Shown here: positions 22,777 through 30,949 of the stretch, piece by piece
Layout: each line of letters starts with the position of its first letter
How positions within the stretch are numbered: the first letter of the stretch is position 1
Source of the DNA: a virus
Length of the DNA: 40,345 nt
Virus record (IMG/VR): IMGVR_UViG_3300036045_000034
Span: 1-40,345 of that record
Direction: 5' to 3' (one strand)
The notes under the pieces: model-generated
What the model saw: the letters and a program-made list of their open reading frames with translations, nothing else
Database searches by the model: none
What the model was told of the DNA's origin: nothing
Position numbers and translations under genes: made by a program

Positions 22777-23163
22777 ATGCTTACCCGTTCTCTGCAAGGC
22801 GCGGTCGGCACGACGCTGATCGATACCGTCTCCGCCGCGAATACTGCCGCGGCAACTTCGGCCTGGGTCGCGGTCCCGGTTAACTGGGCCGGTGACGTGC
22901 ATTTCATTGTTCACTCCGGCGCCGTGACCGGCTCGATGGCCGCGATTCTAGAAACGGCCGATGACGGTAGCGGCACCGGCGCACGGACGGTGACCTTCGC
23001 CGACGCCACGGCCGCGTTTACCGGCATCTCGACAGCGAATCAGAAGCAGATCAAGACCATCGACCGCGCAGCGCTCGGTACGCACGTCAAGTATACGGGC
23101 ACCGTGACGACCGGCCCGATCCTGCTCGCCGTTTCCATGTGGGGCGTTCCGCGCACCGCCTAG
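22777..23163 (+). CDS. Putative capsid decoration protein
   Basis: A 128-residue Ala/Thr-rich beta-sandwich-like protein two bases after the previous stop, with a GAAAGGAAA ribosome site. Strands such as VHFIVHSGAV, ARTVTFADAT and ILLAVSMWGVP with many small residues fit a surface protein that sits on the capsid, as in the lambda D slot. It is not a recognisable gpD homologue by eye, so the call rests on position and fold type. Confidence 0.5.
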   Translation: MLTRSLQGAVGTTLIDTVSAANTAAATSAWVAVPVNWAGDVHFIVHSGAVTGSMAAILETADDGSGTGARTVTFADATAAFTGISTANQKQIKTIDRAALGTHVKYTGTVTTGPILLAVSMWGVPRTA

Positions 23164-23182
23164 TGCGCGCTGAGCTCCTGTC

Positions 23183-23476
23183 GTGCCGTTAATCGAGAAC
23201 TTCGCGATCTACACGGACCCGCGGTACGGCGGGACAGTGGGCCTGTACACGGCCGCGGGTGCGAGCGCGCAGATCGAGGTTAACGGCTCTTTTTGGCGGG
23301 AAGGTGTTGACGCACTCGACATGGAAGGTAGCGAGCCGCTGTTCGGCTGCGCCCTGGCCGATGTCCCGAACGTCAAGCACGGTGACGGTCTGGTCGTCGA
23401 CGGCGTGTCGTACGTCGTGCGCGGCGTCAAGAGGGACGGGACCGGCTGGGTCGACCTGAAATTGGAGCTCGCGTAA
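23183..23476 (+). CDS. Head-tail joining protein (lambda FII-like)
   Basis: A 97-residue protein with a GTG start. The pattern FAIYTDPRYGGTVGLY, a mid-domain EPLFGCALADVPNVKHGD and the closing GVSYVVRGVKRDGTGWVDLKL match the Phage_attach type family that forms the surface to which the tail docks. The length (lambda FII is 117) and position after the capsid genes agree. It overlaps the tail completion gene by one base (TAATG). Function assigned with reasonable confidence from pattern and context. Confidence 0.65.
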   Translation: MPLIENFAIYTDPRYGGTVGLYTAAGASAQIEVNGSFWREGVDALDMEGSEPLFGCALADVPNVKHGDGLVVDGVSYVVRGVKRDGTGWVDLKLELA

Positions 23477-23925
23477 TGGCCGACCACCTGCGCGAGCAGG
23501 CGATCGAGGCGATCCTCGCCGCGACGACCGGCTTGACCACGACTGGCGCGAACGTATTTCGCGGCCGCGTTGAGTCGTTCCAACGGACCGAATTGCCGGG
23601 CGGGAACATTCGCTCGGGGGCCGAGCGGATCGACCCGCGTAGCTTCCCGCGGCCGCGGATCCAGGAGCGGCGCTTTCAGGTCGACTGGATCATCCACGTC
23701 GCACTCGCAACGGGATACGAAGAGCAGACGAATCTCATCATCAAGGAGGTCGAGATCGCGCTGGCGAATCCTGCCGTTGCGGCCGCATTCGGCGGCAAAG
23801 CGGTCTCGCTGCTTCACATCGACGCCCCGCTCGAAGTATTGAGTGAAGTGAAGTACGTGCAGACCGCAATGAACTTTGAGGTTTGGTACATGACATCGGA
23901 AAACGCGCCCGATACGCCGCGCTAA
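23476..23925 (+). CDS. Tail terminator/completion protein (gpU-like)
   Basis: A 149-residue protein with a helical start (REQAIEAILAATTGL), a strand-rich core (FQVDWIIHVALATG) and a long helix 'LIIKEVEIALANP' followed by VKYVQTAMNFEVWY. That topology is usual for proteins that cap the tail tube at its head-proximal end. It lies between the head-tail joiner and the tail tube gene, the standard slot. No direct family signature is certain. Confidence 0.6.
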   Translation: MADHLREQAIEAILAATTGLTTTGANVFRGRVESFQRTELPGGNIRSGAERIDPRSFPRPRIQERRFQVDWIIHVALATGYEEQTNLIIKEVEIALANPAVAAAFGGKAVSLLHIDAPLEVLSEVKYVQTAMNFEVWYMTSENAPDTPR

Positions 23926-23943
23926 CTTGATCAGGAGACAGCA

Positions 23944-25173
23944 ATGACCATCGCCGTTGGCGCATTCAAATCGGTGCGCATCAAGAAGGAAACGACCGCC
24001 GGGATGTTCGCCGGTGCCAGCGGCGCGCAGGAGCTGCGCCGCGTCTCGTTCGACATGAACGTCAACATGGCGAACATCGCCTCGAACGAGATCAAGACCT
24101 CACAACAGACCTCCGTCAATCGCGGCGGTGCGCTCACCGGAGGCGGCACGCTGAACGGTGAACTGTCGCCGGGAGCGTACGTACTGCCGATGCAGTCGGC
24201 GATGTGTCGCGACTTCGCGACCGGCGCAACGACGGGCGCGCAGACCACGATCTCCGCCAGCTCCAGCGCGCCGCACTTCAGCCGCTCGGCGGGAAGCTTC
24301 ATCACCAATGGCTTCAAGATCGGCGATGTGATCTCGCCGACTGGCTTTGTTGCCACCGCGAACAATGGCCAGCGCCTGATCATCACCGCCCTGACGGCGA
24401 CGGCGATCACCGTGGTCAACCACTACGACGGTTCGGCGCCGACGATCACGACGGAAGCGGCGGGCGCGAGCGTCACCATCGCGCTCGCGGGAACCGGCAA
24501 GAAAACGCACATCCCGCAGACCGGCCACACCGACGACTCCTACTCGGTCGAGGAGTGGCACGCTGACATCGCGCAGTCGCTGGTGCACATGGGGGTGAAG
24601 TGGAATGGGTTCGGGGTGCAAGTCGACCCGAACAACATGACCACCGTGGCCTTCCCGGCCATGGGCCTCGGCAAGCACCAGGAGTCGACCTCGCAGCAGT
24701 TCACCTCTCCCACCGCTCCCGCCACCGGCGACGGCACTACTGGCACGTCCGGCGCGTTGGTCATTGGCGGGACCAGCGTCTACAACACCGTCACCGGCGT
24801 GAGCTTCACGCTCGACAACGGCATGACCACGGCGAGCGTGGTGGGCTCGCGCTACTCGCCTTCGGTGTTCATCGGGCGCAAGGACGTGACCGGGCAGTTC
24901 ACGATCTTCTTCGAGAACCTGACCGAGTACAACGCGTTTCTGGCTGAGACCGAGCGCTCGCTGGTGCTGGTGCAGACGGTGAGTCCCTCGAGCACGGCCA
25001 AGTTCGTCTCGTTCGTGATGCCGCGCTTCAAGATCACCAACTTCAACAAGAACGACACCGAGACCGGTGGCTGCATCGTGACCTGCCAGTTCGTCGCGCT
25101 CGAAAACGTGAGCGGCGGCAGCGGCACGACGAGCGAGGCTACCACGTTGTCGGTGCAGGACAGCGACGCTTAG
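23944..25173 (+). CDS. Major tail tube protein
   Basis: A 409-residue protein with GGAGA before its ATG. The opening KSVRIKKETTAGMFAGA, then 'ASNEIKTSQQTSVNRGG', is the pattern of tube proteins from siphophages; the latter part contains a second beta domain with a FTLDNGM strand and VTGQFTIFFENLTEYNAF. It is larger than the usual 150-250 residues because of an extra Ig-like or duplicated domain in the middle (about 95-180). It should polymerise around the tape measure to form the tail. Confidence 0.75.
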   Translation: MTIAVGAFKSVRIKKETTAGMFAGASGAQELRRVSFDMNVNMANIASNEIKTSQQTSVNRGGALTGGGTLNGELSPGAYVLPMQSAMCRDFATGATTGAQTTISASSSAPHFSRSAGSFITNGFKIGDVISPTGFVATANNGQRLIITALTATAITVVNHYDGSAPTITTEAAGASVTIALAGTGKKTHIPQTGHTDDSYSVEEWHADIAQSLVHMGVKWNGFGVQVDPNNMTTVAFPAMGLGKHQESTSQQFTSPTAPATGDGTTGTSGALVIGGTSVYNTVTGVSFTLDNGMTTASVVGSRYSPSVFIGRKDVTGQFTIFFENLTEYNAFLAETERSLVLVQTVSPSSTAKFVSFVMPRFKITNFNKNDTETGGCIVTCQFVALENVSGGSGTTSEATTLSVQDSDA

Positions 25174-25209
25174 TAACCCGTTTCACCGCCCGGCCGGCGC
25201 CGCGGTCCA

Positions 25210-25275
25210 CGGTCCTCGCAGACTTGGATCGCGGCGCGTCAGGTGGGCACCCTCAACCAATGATTGCGAGGACCG
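25210..25275 (+). promoter_or_regulatory. 11-bp inverted repeat covering the ribosome site of tail gene G
   Basis: CGGTCCTCGCA (25210-25220) and TGCGAGGACCG (25265-25275) are exact inverted copies separated by 44 bases. The right arm contains the AGGA ribosome site and ends one base before the ATG at 25277. In RNA this would form a stem that hides the ribosome site. The pairing is seen; translational control is inferred. It lies in the 103-base gap after the tail tube gene. Confidence 0.55.
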
Positions 25276-25276
25276 A

Positions 25277-25678
25277 ATGGCTGACATTGGAGCACTGAAG
25301 ACCGAAGACGTAGGCGAGATCGTCATCAAGGACAACGCCGGCGATCCGACCGACATCGTCGTGCGCGTATGCGGGCCGTCGCACGAGAAGCGAGTGGCTT
25401 ACGAGAAGTCGCAGAGCCGCGAATTCCTGCGGGACTTCAACGCGCGCGGCAAGGCGCGCGTGCCAGAAAACCCGGACGTGCTGTTTCGGCAGGAGACCGA
25501 CCGGCTGCTCGCGCTGACGCTCGACTGGGAGAACGTCGAGATGAACGGCGAGCGGCTCACGTGCACGGCGGAGAACGCGCGGCTCGTCTACGAGCGGCGT
25601 GACCTCAGCATCCGTGACCAAGTCCTCGCCGGCTTGCGCGACCGCGAGGTTTTTACGAAGAGCTCGGCGCCGAGTTAG
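25277..25678 (+). CDS. Tail assembly chaperone G-like
   Basis: A 133-residue protein needed for tail assembly but not kept in virions. It starts MADIGALKTEDVGEIVI and ends in a short helical tail before TAG. It occupies the lambda G slot between tail tube and tape measure, and near its end, at 25648, it contains GGTTTTT, where a -1 shift gives the longer GT product. Upstream, an inverted repeat masks its ribosome site. The usual high G:GT ratio would come from frameshift frequency. Function from position and architecture; no direct family motif was recognised. Confidence 0.75.
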   Translation: MADIGALKTEDVGEIVIKDNAGDPTDIVVRVCGPSHEKRVAYEKSQSREFLRDFNARGKARVPENPDVLFRQETDRLLALTLDWENVEMNGERLTCTAENARLVYERRDLSIRDQVLAGLRDREVFTKSSAPS

Positions 25679-26025
25679 CCGCGTACGCCGAGCATCAGTT
25701 CTGGCTCAATCGTCCACCGCCTAAAGCCGATGCGAAGACTAGGCCGAGAGAGAAGACGCGGCGCGAACTGTTCACGGAGATCGAGCAGCGGACGGGCAAG
25801 ACGCCGGCCGATCTGCTCGGGCCACAGATGCCCTACGGACTCTTGCACGTGTGGGGTTGGTTTCTCGAACTCTCGGCCACCCGGCCGCGGGGCATGGGGT
25901 TCGTGCCGATCTCGTACGCTGAGATTGATGCCTGGGCGAGGCGTACCGGCCGCGATCCTCTGCCCTACGAAGTGCAGCTCATCCGGCGAGTCGACATGAA
26001 ACTCTTGGGGTCGCTTGATGGCTGA
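25277..26025 (+). CDS. Tail assembly chaperone GT, -1 frameshift product
   Basis: A 249-residue product made when ribosomes slip back one base at GGTTTTT (25648-25654). The first 126 residues are shared with G, ending DREVF, then translation continues as YEELGAELAAYAEHQFW. The T part (123 residues) carries a conserved YGLLHVWGWFLEL region and ends just inside the tape measure gene. The T frame has no good start of its own near the junction, which is the hallmark of G/GT systems. The T domain is thought to recruit tail tube protein to the tape measure. Confidence 0.72.
25648..25654 (+). other. -1 frameshift slippery site (G to GT)
   Basis: Zero-frame codons GTT TTT slip to GGT TTT. The A-site codon re-pairs fully and the P-site only partly. 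The zero frame stops at 25676-25678 while the -1 frame stays open to 26025. No clear downstream pseudoknot was worked out. Confidence 0.65.
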
Positions 26026-29000
26026 TGTCGTCACCACGAGCAAGGTCATCCTCACCGCCGAGGATAAGACCGCGCCCGGCTTCGACTCGGCGCAGAAGCG
26101 CGGGAAGGACCTCGGCAGCACGTACGACGAGCTTGCGCGGCGCTACGGCACGGCGCAGGCGGCCGTCATCCAGCGCGCCATGGAGGCCGAGCGCGCGTTC
26201 GCTGGGCAGGTGGAAGGCATGCAGCGCGCGCGCGCGGAAGTGGCGGCGATGCAGCGCGCGCTCGACTCGCTCGGCGCCGGCAATCGCGACATCGCGCGGG
26301 CGATCCTCGGGACTCGTGGCACGTACGAGATTCAGAACGAGATACGGCTCATTACCGCCGCGCTGGATCAACTGCGGCAGAGCGCCAACATCGGCCCGCA
26401 GGAGTTGGCACGCGCGAGCGTGGCGGCGCAGCAGAAGCTCGCGGCACTGCGCGCCGAGCTCGCTGGCATACCGCAGCAAGTGGGCGCCATCGGCGGTGCA
26501 GCGGCGCCGCTGCCGGCGCTGTTCCAGGGCATGCTCGCGCCGCTCATCGCGCTCGGCACCTTCGCCGGCATCAAGCACCTCGCGACACAGTTCTTTGAGT
26601 TGGCAGACGCGAACACGCTGCTGCAAGCACGCCTGAAGGCCCTGACCGGATCGACTCAGGACGGTCAACGCGCGTTCGTGGGCCTGGCGGAGGACGCGCG
26701 CCGCCTGCGCGTGCCCATCGAGGATGCAGGGTCAGGGCTCACCCGCATCGCGGGCGCGGTGCTCGAACTCGGGGGCACCGTCGGCCAGGCGCGGCAACTG
26801 AACGAGGTCTTGCTCTCGACGGCGAAGATCAGCGGTGTGTCGGGCCAGGAGGCGGCGGCCGCAGCGCGCCAGTTCGCGCAGGCGCTGGGCTCCGGCGTGC
26901 TGCAGGGCGACGAGCTACGGTCGATCCTGGAGAACAACCAGGAGCTTGCGCGCGAGCTGGCTAGAGGTCTAGGCGTGGCGGTAGGCGAGCTCAAGAAGCT
27001 CGGCAGCGAAGGCAAGCTCACGGCCGACGTGGTGGCCAATGCACTGCTGTCGCGGCTGCCGGAGATTCGGGCCAAGATGGCCGACGTGCCGGTCACGGTG
27101 GCCGATGCTTTCTCGCTGCTCAAGAACGAAATCTTCCTGTTCGTCGGCGAGCTCAACAAGGCGACCGGCGCTGGCAACGCGTTTGCGGGTGTGCTCACAG
27201 GGATTGCCGACGGGCTCGGCAACATCCGGGCGCAGTTCGCGGACGGCGGCATCGCCAAGGGCATGGCTTCCATTTCTGCATTGCAGTCGGCGGCGTTCCT
27301 GTCGCCGGGCGGTGCAATCGCTGGCCTGACCGCGCTCGGCAAGAACAACAAGGTCCTGGAGGACGACATCAACGTCCGCGACCAGCTACTGGCACGCGCC
27401 GAGCGCTCAGCGCTCGGTGTGGCTGCAGCGGCTAAACGCGCCTACAACGATGCTACCAAGGTCGGGCAGGAGTTCCTGACCAAGCAGCAGAAGATCACCC
27501 AGGAATTCGGGGCCAACATGCAGACGATCGCAAAGGCGATCGAGGCGCAGCAGCAGGCGATTGAGGTAACTCCGGCCGGCGCCGAGCGCGCGGCCGCGAC
27601 GGCGAAGCTCGTGGACCTCGAGAAATTGCGCGCGGCGGCGATGGCTGATGTCGTCAAGAAGATCGCCGAAGCGAATGCGGCCGACGCCAAGCGCAACCCG
27701 CTGCTGAAGGAATTGTCGGCCAACCAGAAGGCCTACAACAGCGTGCTCGAACAGGTCGCAGGCATCGCGGCCAATGCGCGCGAGGCACTCGACAGCCTGT
27801 TCATGGACGAGAGTCTCACCAAGGCCGAGATCGCGCTGCGCAAGCTCGGCGACTCGGACGCGTGGAAGAAGCTCACCGTTGGGCAACAGGCGTACATCAC
27901 CGACACGCTGCTTGCCGCTGCGGAGACCGAGCGGCTGACGAAACGGCTGCAGGAGCAGGCGCGTGCTGCCGGAGAGTTCGCCGCCGGCCGGGCCAAGGAG
28001 TATGCGGACTGGGAGAAGGAGGTCAACAAGGCGACCGACTCGTACACCGACCTGATTGCGAAGCTCAACGCCGAGACCGAAGCACTCAACGACACCGGCA
28101 GCCAGCGGGAACGCTACCTCGCGTTGCTCAAGCTGGAGCAACAGATGAACGAGGGACTCATCGTCAGCATGGATGAGTACACGCAGCGGCTGAACGCGAT
28201 CAACGAAGCCTTCGATCGGCGAGACGCCGCACGGGCGACCCGCGGCGCTCGCGAAGACGCCATCAAGGCCGAGCAGAAAGCCTACCAGGACCTCTACAAC
28301 TGGATCGACCAGCAGACGACCGCGCTGTGGGCCGCCGTCACGCAGAAGGGCGGCGACGCGTGGAAGAAGATCACCGAGGTCTTCAAGAACACGCTGCTCG
28401 CCGCGATCTACAAGCTCGCGGTGCAGCCGATCGTGTTCAACATTGTCGCGAGCGTCACCGGCGTCGCTGCGCCGGGCGGCGGAGTCGCGAGCGGGCTCGG
28501 GAGCTTGTTCGGTGGCGGTTCCGGTGGACTGGGCGGCATCTTCGGCGGCATCACCAACGCATTCGATTCGCTGTCGTTCGCATTCTCGGACTTCACGCAG
28601 CTCCTCGGCCAGGGCGTCGGCCTGTTCCAGTCGGCCAGCACGGCCTTCGGAGGGCTGCTCCCGACCCTGGGCTCGGCGCTGCCCGTGGTGGGCGCTATCG
28701 CCGCGATCGTGCCGTTGATTGCCGGGCTGTTCAGCAAGGGCGGAGGGCCGAAGTCTGGCGGCTTCTCGTCGCTCGGCGACATCGCGGGTATCGCCAACAC
28801 CGACAGCGGCGGGCGTTGGTTCACGCCGAGCCAGGGCGACGCCGACCTCGCCAAGACGCTCGACGCGGTCAACCAGGGCTACCTCGACATCACCCGACAG
28901 CTCGGCCTCACCGCGCGCGACATCGGCTTCGCACTCGGCTTCGACACCGACCCGAAGGGCAAGGCGCCGAACCGCGTGCACTCGGGCACCTTCGTTGACG

Positions 29001-30949
29001 GCCAGCAGATCTACGACGCCGCACTCGGCGACCTCGGCCGCGACGAGAAGGTGCTGCAGGAAGCGCTGGCGACGGAAGCCAAGCGCGTGTTGTTCGCCGC
29101 GCTCCAGGCCTCGCTCGGCGACGCGCCCGAGTACCTGCGCAAACTGTTCGAGGGCATCGACGCCGCGACCGCCAGCTCGGCGCAGATCGACGAGGTCCTG
29201 GCCACGGCGCAGGCGCTCAAGACCATCGTCGACACGGTGGCCGGCATGGGCGAGCGCTTCGCGGCGATGGACCCCGAGCAGATCACCGCGCTGACCGAGG
29301 CGTTCGGCGGGCTTCAAGGCTTCCTCGACAGCGCCGCTTTCTTGCAGACCAACTTCACGACCGACGCGGAGCGCGCCGCGCAGGCTACCGAAACGCTGGG
29401 CGAGGCGTTCGCCGCGCTCAACATCGAGGTGCCAGCGACGCATCAGGCGTTTACCGACCTACTCGCCTCGCTCGACCTGACGACGGCCGAGGGACGCGCC
29501 TCGTATGCCGCGATCAGCAAGCTCGGGCCGCTGTTCGTGAGCGTGTTCGGCACCGCGCAGCAGGCAGCCGACCAGACGGCAGAGGCGACGCGAGAATTGG
29601 CCGAAGTCGAGCGGGAGCTGGCCGACGCAAGGCGCGATGCGATCGACAGCGCAACCGACTTCTTCCAAGCGAACTTCTACGGCGACCAGGAGCAAGCCGC
29701 GCGCGAGCTCGACGCCAACTGGCAGATCGTGCATCAGGCGTGGACCGAGATGGGCGCGCAACTGCTCGCGCTTGGCCTAACGCACATCCCGACCACGAAC
29801 GCCGCGTTCCGCGAGCTGATCGAATCGCTGCGCGGGCAGGGCCTCAACGACCTGGCCGACAGCCTGATCCTGCTCGCGCCGACGATCTTCGACATCAACG
29901 ACGCCATCGCCACCCTGTCGCAGACGGCGCAGGAGGCAGGCGAGACCATCTCCAGCGCGGTCGATGACATCAGCGTGGCGCTGCAGCAGTCGGCGACCAA
30001 CGCCGGCTACGTCTCCGAGTACTTCGGCACCGTCTGGGGCGCCATTCAGCAGATCGCGTCCGGCGGCGGCGATTTCAGCGAAAAGCTCGCGCTCACGATG
30101 AAGTTGAGCGCCGAGCAGATCACGAAGTGGCAGGCCGAGCTGGACAAGGAGGGCAACCCGTACACGCCGCTGGCGATGCAACTGAAGCAAATGATCGCCA
30201 TGCTGGAGGGTGTCAACGCGAAGGCGGCGGCGCAGCTCGCGCGCTACGTGGTCCTGTCGGCGCAGTACGACGCAGCACGCGCAGAGCAGCTCGTCGAACT
30301 CGAAGAGTGGTACGCCAACATGCAGCAGGCACTGATCGGGCCGGGCAATGAGGCCGCGCTGGAGGCGCTCAAGCAGCAGTTCGACGACAGGTGGCAGGCG
30401 ATCATCGACGGCGTGTCCGGAGGTGTGAACGGCGCCATCTCCGAACTGGAGCGGCTGCGGCAGGGCATCCGCGACTTCATCGACTCGCTCAAGATTGGTG
30501 AACTCTCACCGCTGACGCCGGCGCAGAAGCTCGCCGAGGCACAGGCACAGTACCAGGCGCTGCTCGTGAAGGCGCAGGGCGGCGATCTCGAGGCGCTGGG
30601 GCAGATCACCGGTGCGGCGCAGGCGTACCTGCAAATCGCGCAGCAGTATTTCGGCGGGTCGACGCCGCAGTACGTGGAAATCTTCAACTCGGTGATCGCC
30701 GCGCTCGAAGCGCTGACCATCACCAAGCAGCCGCCGGTGACCGAACGCCAGGCCGACCAGGCGCTGGTCGCAGCACTGCCGACCAACGGCCGCATGGTGT
30801 CGTCGAAAGACCTCGAGGACGGGCTCAACAAGCTCGCCGCGGAGTTCGTGCAGGGTCTCAATAGCCTCGCTCTCGCCAACCGCCAGGACTCCGAGGCCGA
30901 GCGAGAGGCGATTGCCAGCGGGCCACCGCAGGGCGATCCGCTCAAATGA
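26018..30949 (+). CDS. Tape measure protein
   Basis: A 1643-residue tail-length protein. I use the ATG at 26018 rather than the TTG at 26015; it overlaps the GT gene by eight bases. Residues about 200-400 are a standard tape-measure domain (LQARLKALTGSTQDGQRAFV, ILENNQELARELARGLGV). Long coiled-coil-like helices follow, with a Gly-rich hydrophobic region at about 807-910 (LFGGGSGGLGGIFGG, LPVVGAIAAIVPLIAGLF) that may insert into the host membrane. By the usual rule of about 0.15 nm per residue the tail would be near 245 nm. No lysozyme or peptidase motif is evident. Confidence 0.88.
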   Translation: MADVVTTSKVILTAEDKTAPGFDSAQKRGKDLGSTYDELARRYGTAQAAVIQRAMEAERAFAGQVEGMQRARAEVAAMQRALDSLGAGNRDIARAILGTRGTYEIQNEIRLITAALDQLRQSANIGPQELARASVAAQQKLAALRAELAGIPQQVGAIGGAAAPLPALFQGMLAPLIALGTFAGIKHLATQFFELADANTLLQARLKALTGSTQDGQRAFVGLAEDARRLRVPIEDAGSGLTRIAGAVLELGGTVGQARQLNEVLLSTAKISGVSGQEAAAAARQFAQALGSGVLQGDELRSILENNQELARELARGLGVAVGELKKLGSEGKLTADVVANALLSRLPEIRAKMADVPVTVADAFSLLKNEIFLFVGELNKATGAGNAFAGVLTGIADGLGNIRAQFADGGIAKGMASISALQSAAFLSPGGAIAGLTALGKNNKVLEDDINVRDQLLARAERSALGVAAAAKRAYNDATKVGQEFLTKQQKITQEFGANMQTIAKAIEAQQQAIEVTPAGAERAAATAKLVDLEKLRAAAMADVVKKIAEANAADAKRNPLLKELSANQKAYNSVLEQVAGIAANAREALDSLFMDESLTKAEIALRKLGDSDAWKKLTVGQQAYITDTLLAAAETERLTKRLQEQARAAGEFAAGRAKEYADWEKEVNKATDSYTDLIAKLNAETEALNDTGSQRERYLALLKLEQQMNEGLIVSMDEYTQRLNAINEAFDRRDAARATRGAREDAIKAEQKAYQDLYNWIDQQTTALWAAVTQKGGDAWKKITEVFKNTLLAAIYKLAVQPIVFNIVASVTGVAAPGGGVASGLGSLFGGGSGGLGGIFGGITNAFDSLSFAFSDFTQLLGQGVGLFQSASTAFGGLLPTLGSALPVVGAIAAIVPLIAGLFSKGGGPKSGGFSSLGDIAGIANTDSGGRWFTPSQGDADLAKTLDAVNQGYLDITRQLGLTARDIGFALGFDTDPKGKAPNRVHSGTFVDGQQIYDAALGDLGRDEKVLQEALATEAKRVLFAALQASLGDAPEYLRKLFEGIDAATASSAQIDEVLATAQALKTIVDTVAGMGERFAAMDPEQITALTEAFGGLQGFLDSAAFLQTNFTTDAERAAQATETLGEAFAALNIEVPATHQAFTDLLASLDLTTAEGRASYAAISKLGPLFVSVFGTAQQAADQTAEATRELAEVERELADARRDAIDSATDFFQANFYGDQEQAARELDANWQIVHQAWTEMGAQLLALGLTHIPTTNAAFRELIESLRGQGLNDLADSLILLAPTIFDINDAIATLSQTAQEAGETISSAVDDISVALQQSATNAGYVSEYFGTVWGAIQQIASGGGDFSEKLALTMKLSAEQITKWQAELDKEGNPYTPLAMQLKQMIAMLEGVNAKAAAQLARYVVLSAQYDAARAEQLVELEEWYANMQQALIGPGNEAALEALKQQFDDRWQAIIDGVSGGVNGAISELERLRQGIRDFIDSLKIGELSPLTPAQKLAEAQAQYQALLVKAQGGDLEALGQITGAAQAYLQIAQQYFGGSTPQYVEIFNSVIAALEALTITKQPPVTERQADQALVAALPTNGRMVSSKDLEDGLNKLAAEFVQGLNSLALANRQDSEAEREAIASGPPQGDPLK

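Noticed and set aside
27407-29443. A very long minus-strand open frame (about 678 codons) inside the tape measure gene
   Set aside because: It is opposite a clear tape measure domain, is rich in Arg, Val, Glu and Leu in the pattern of a reverse-complement GC-rich frame, and has no ribosome site.
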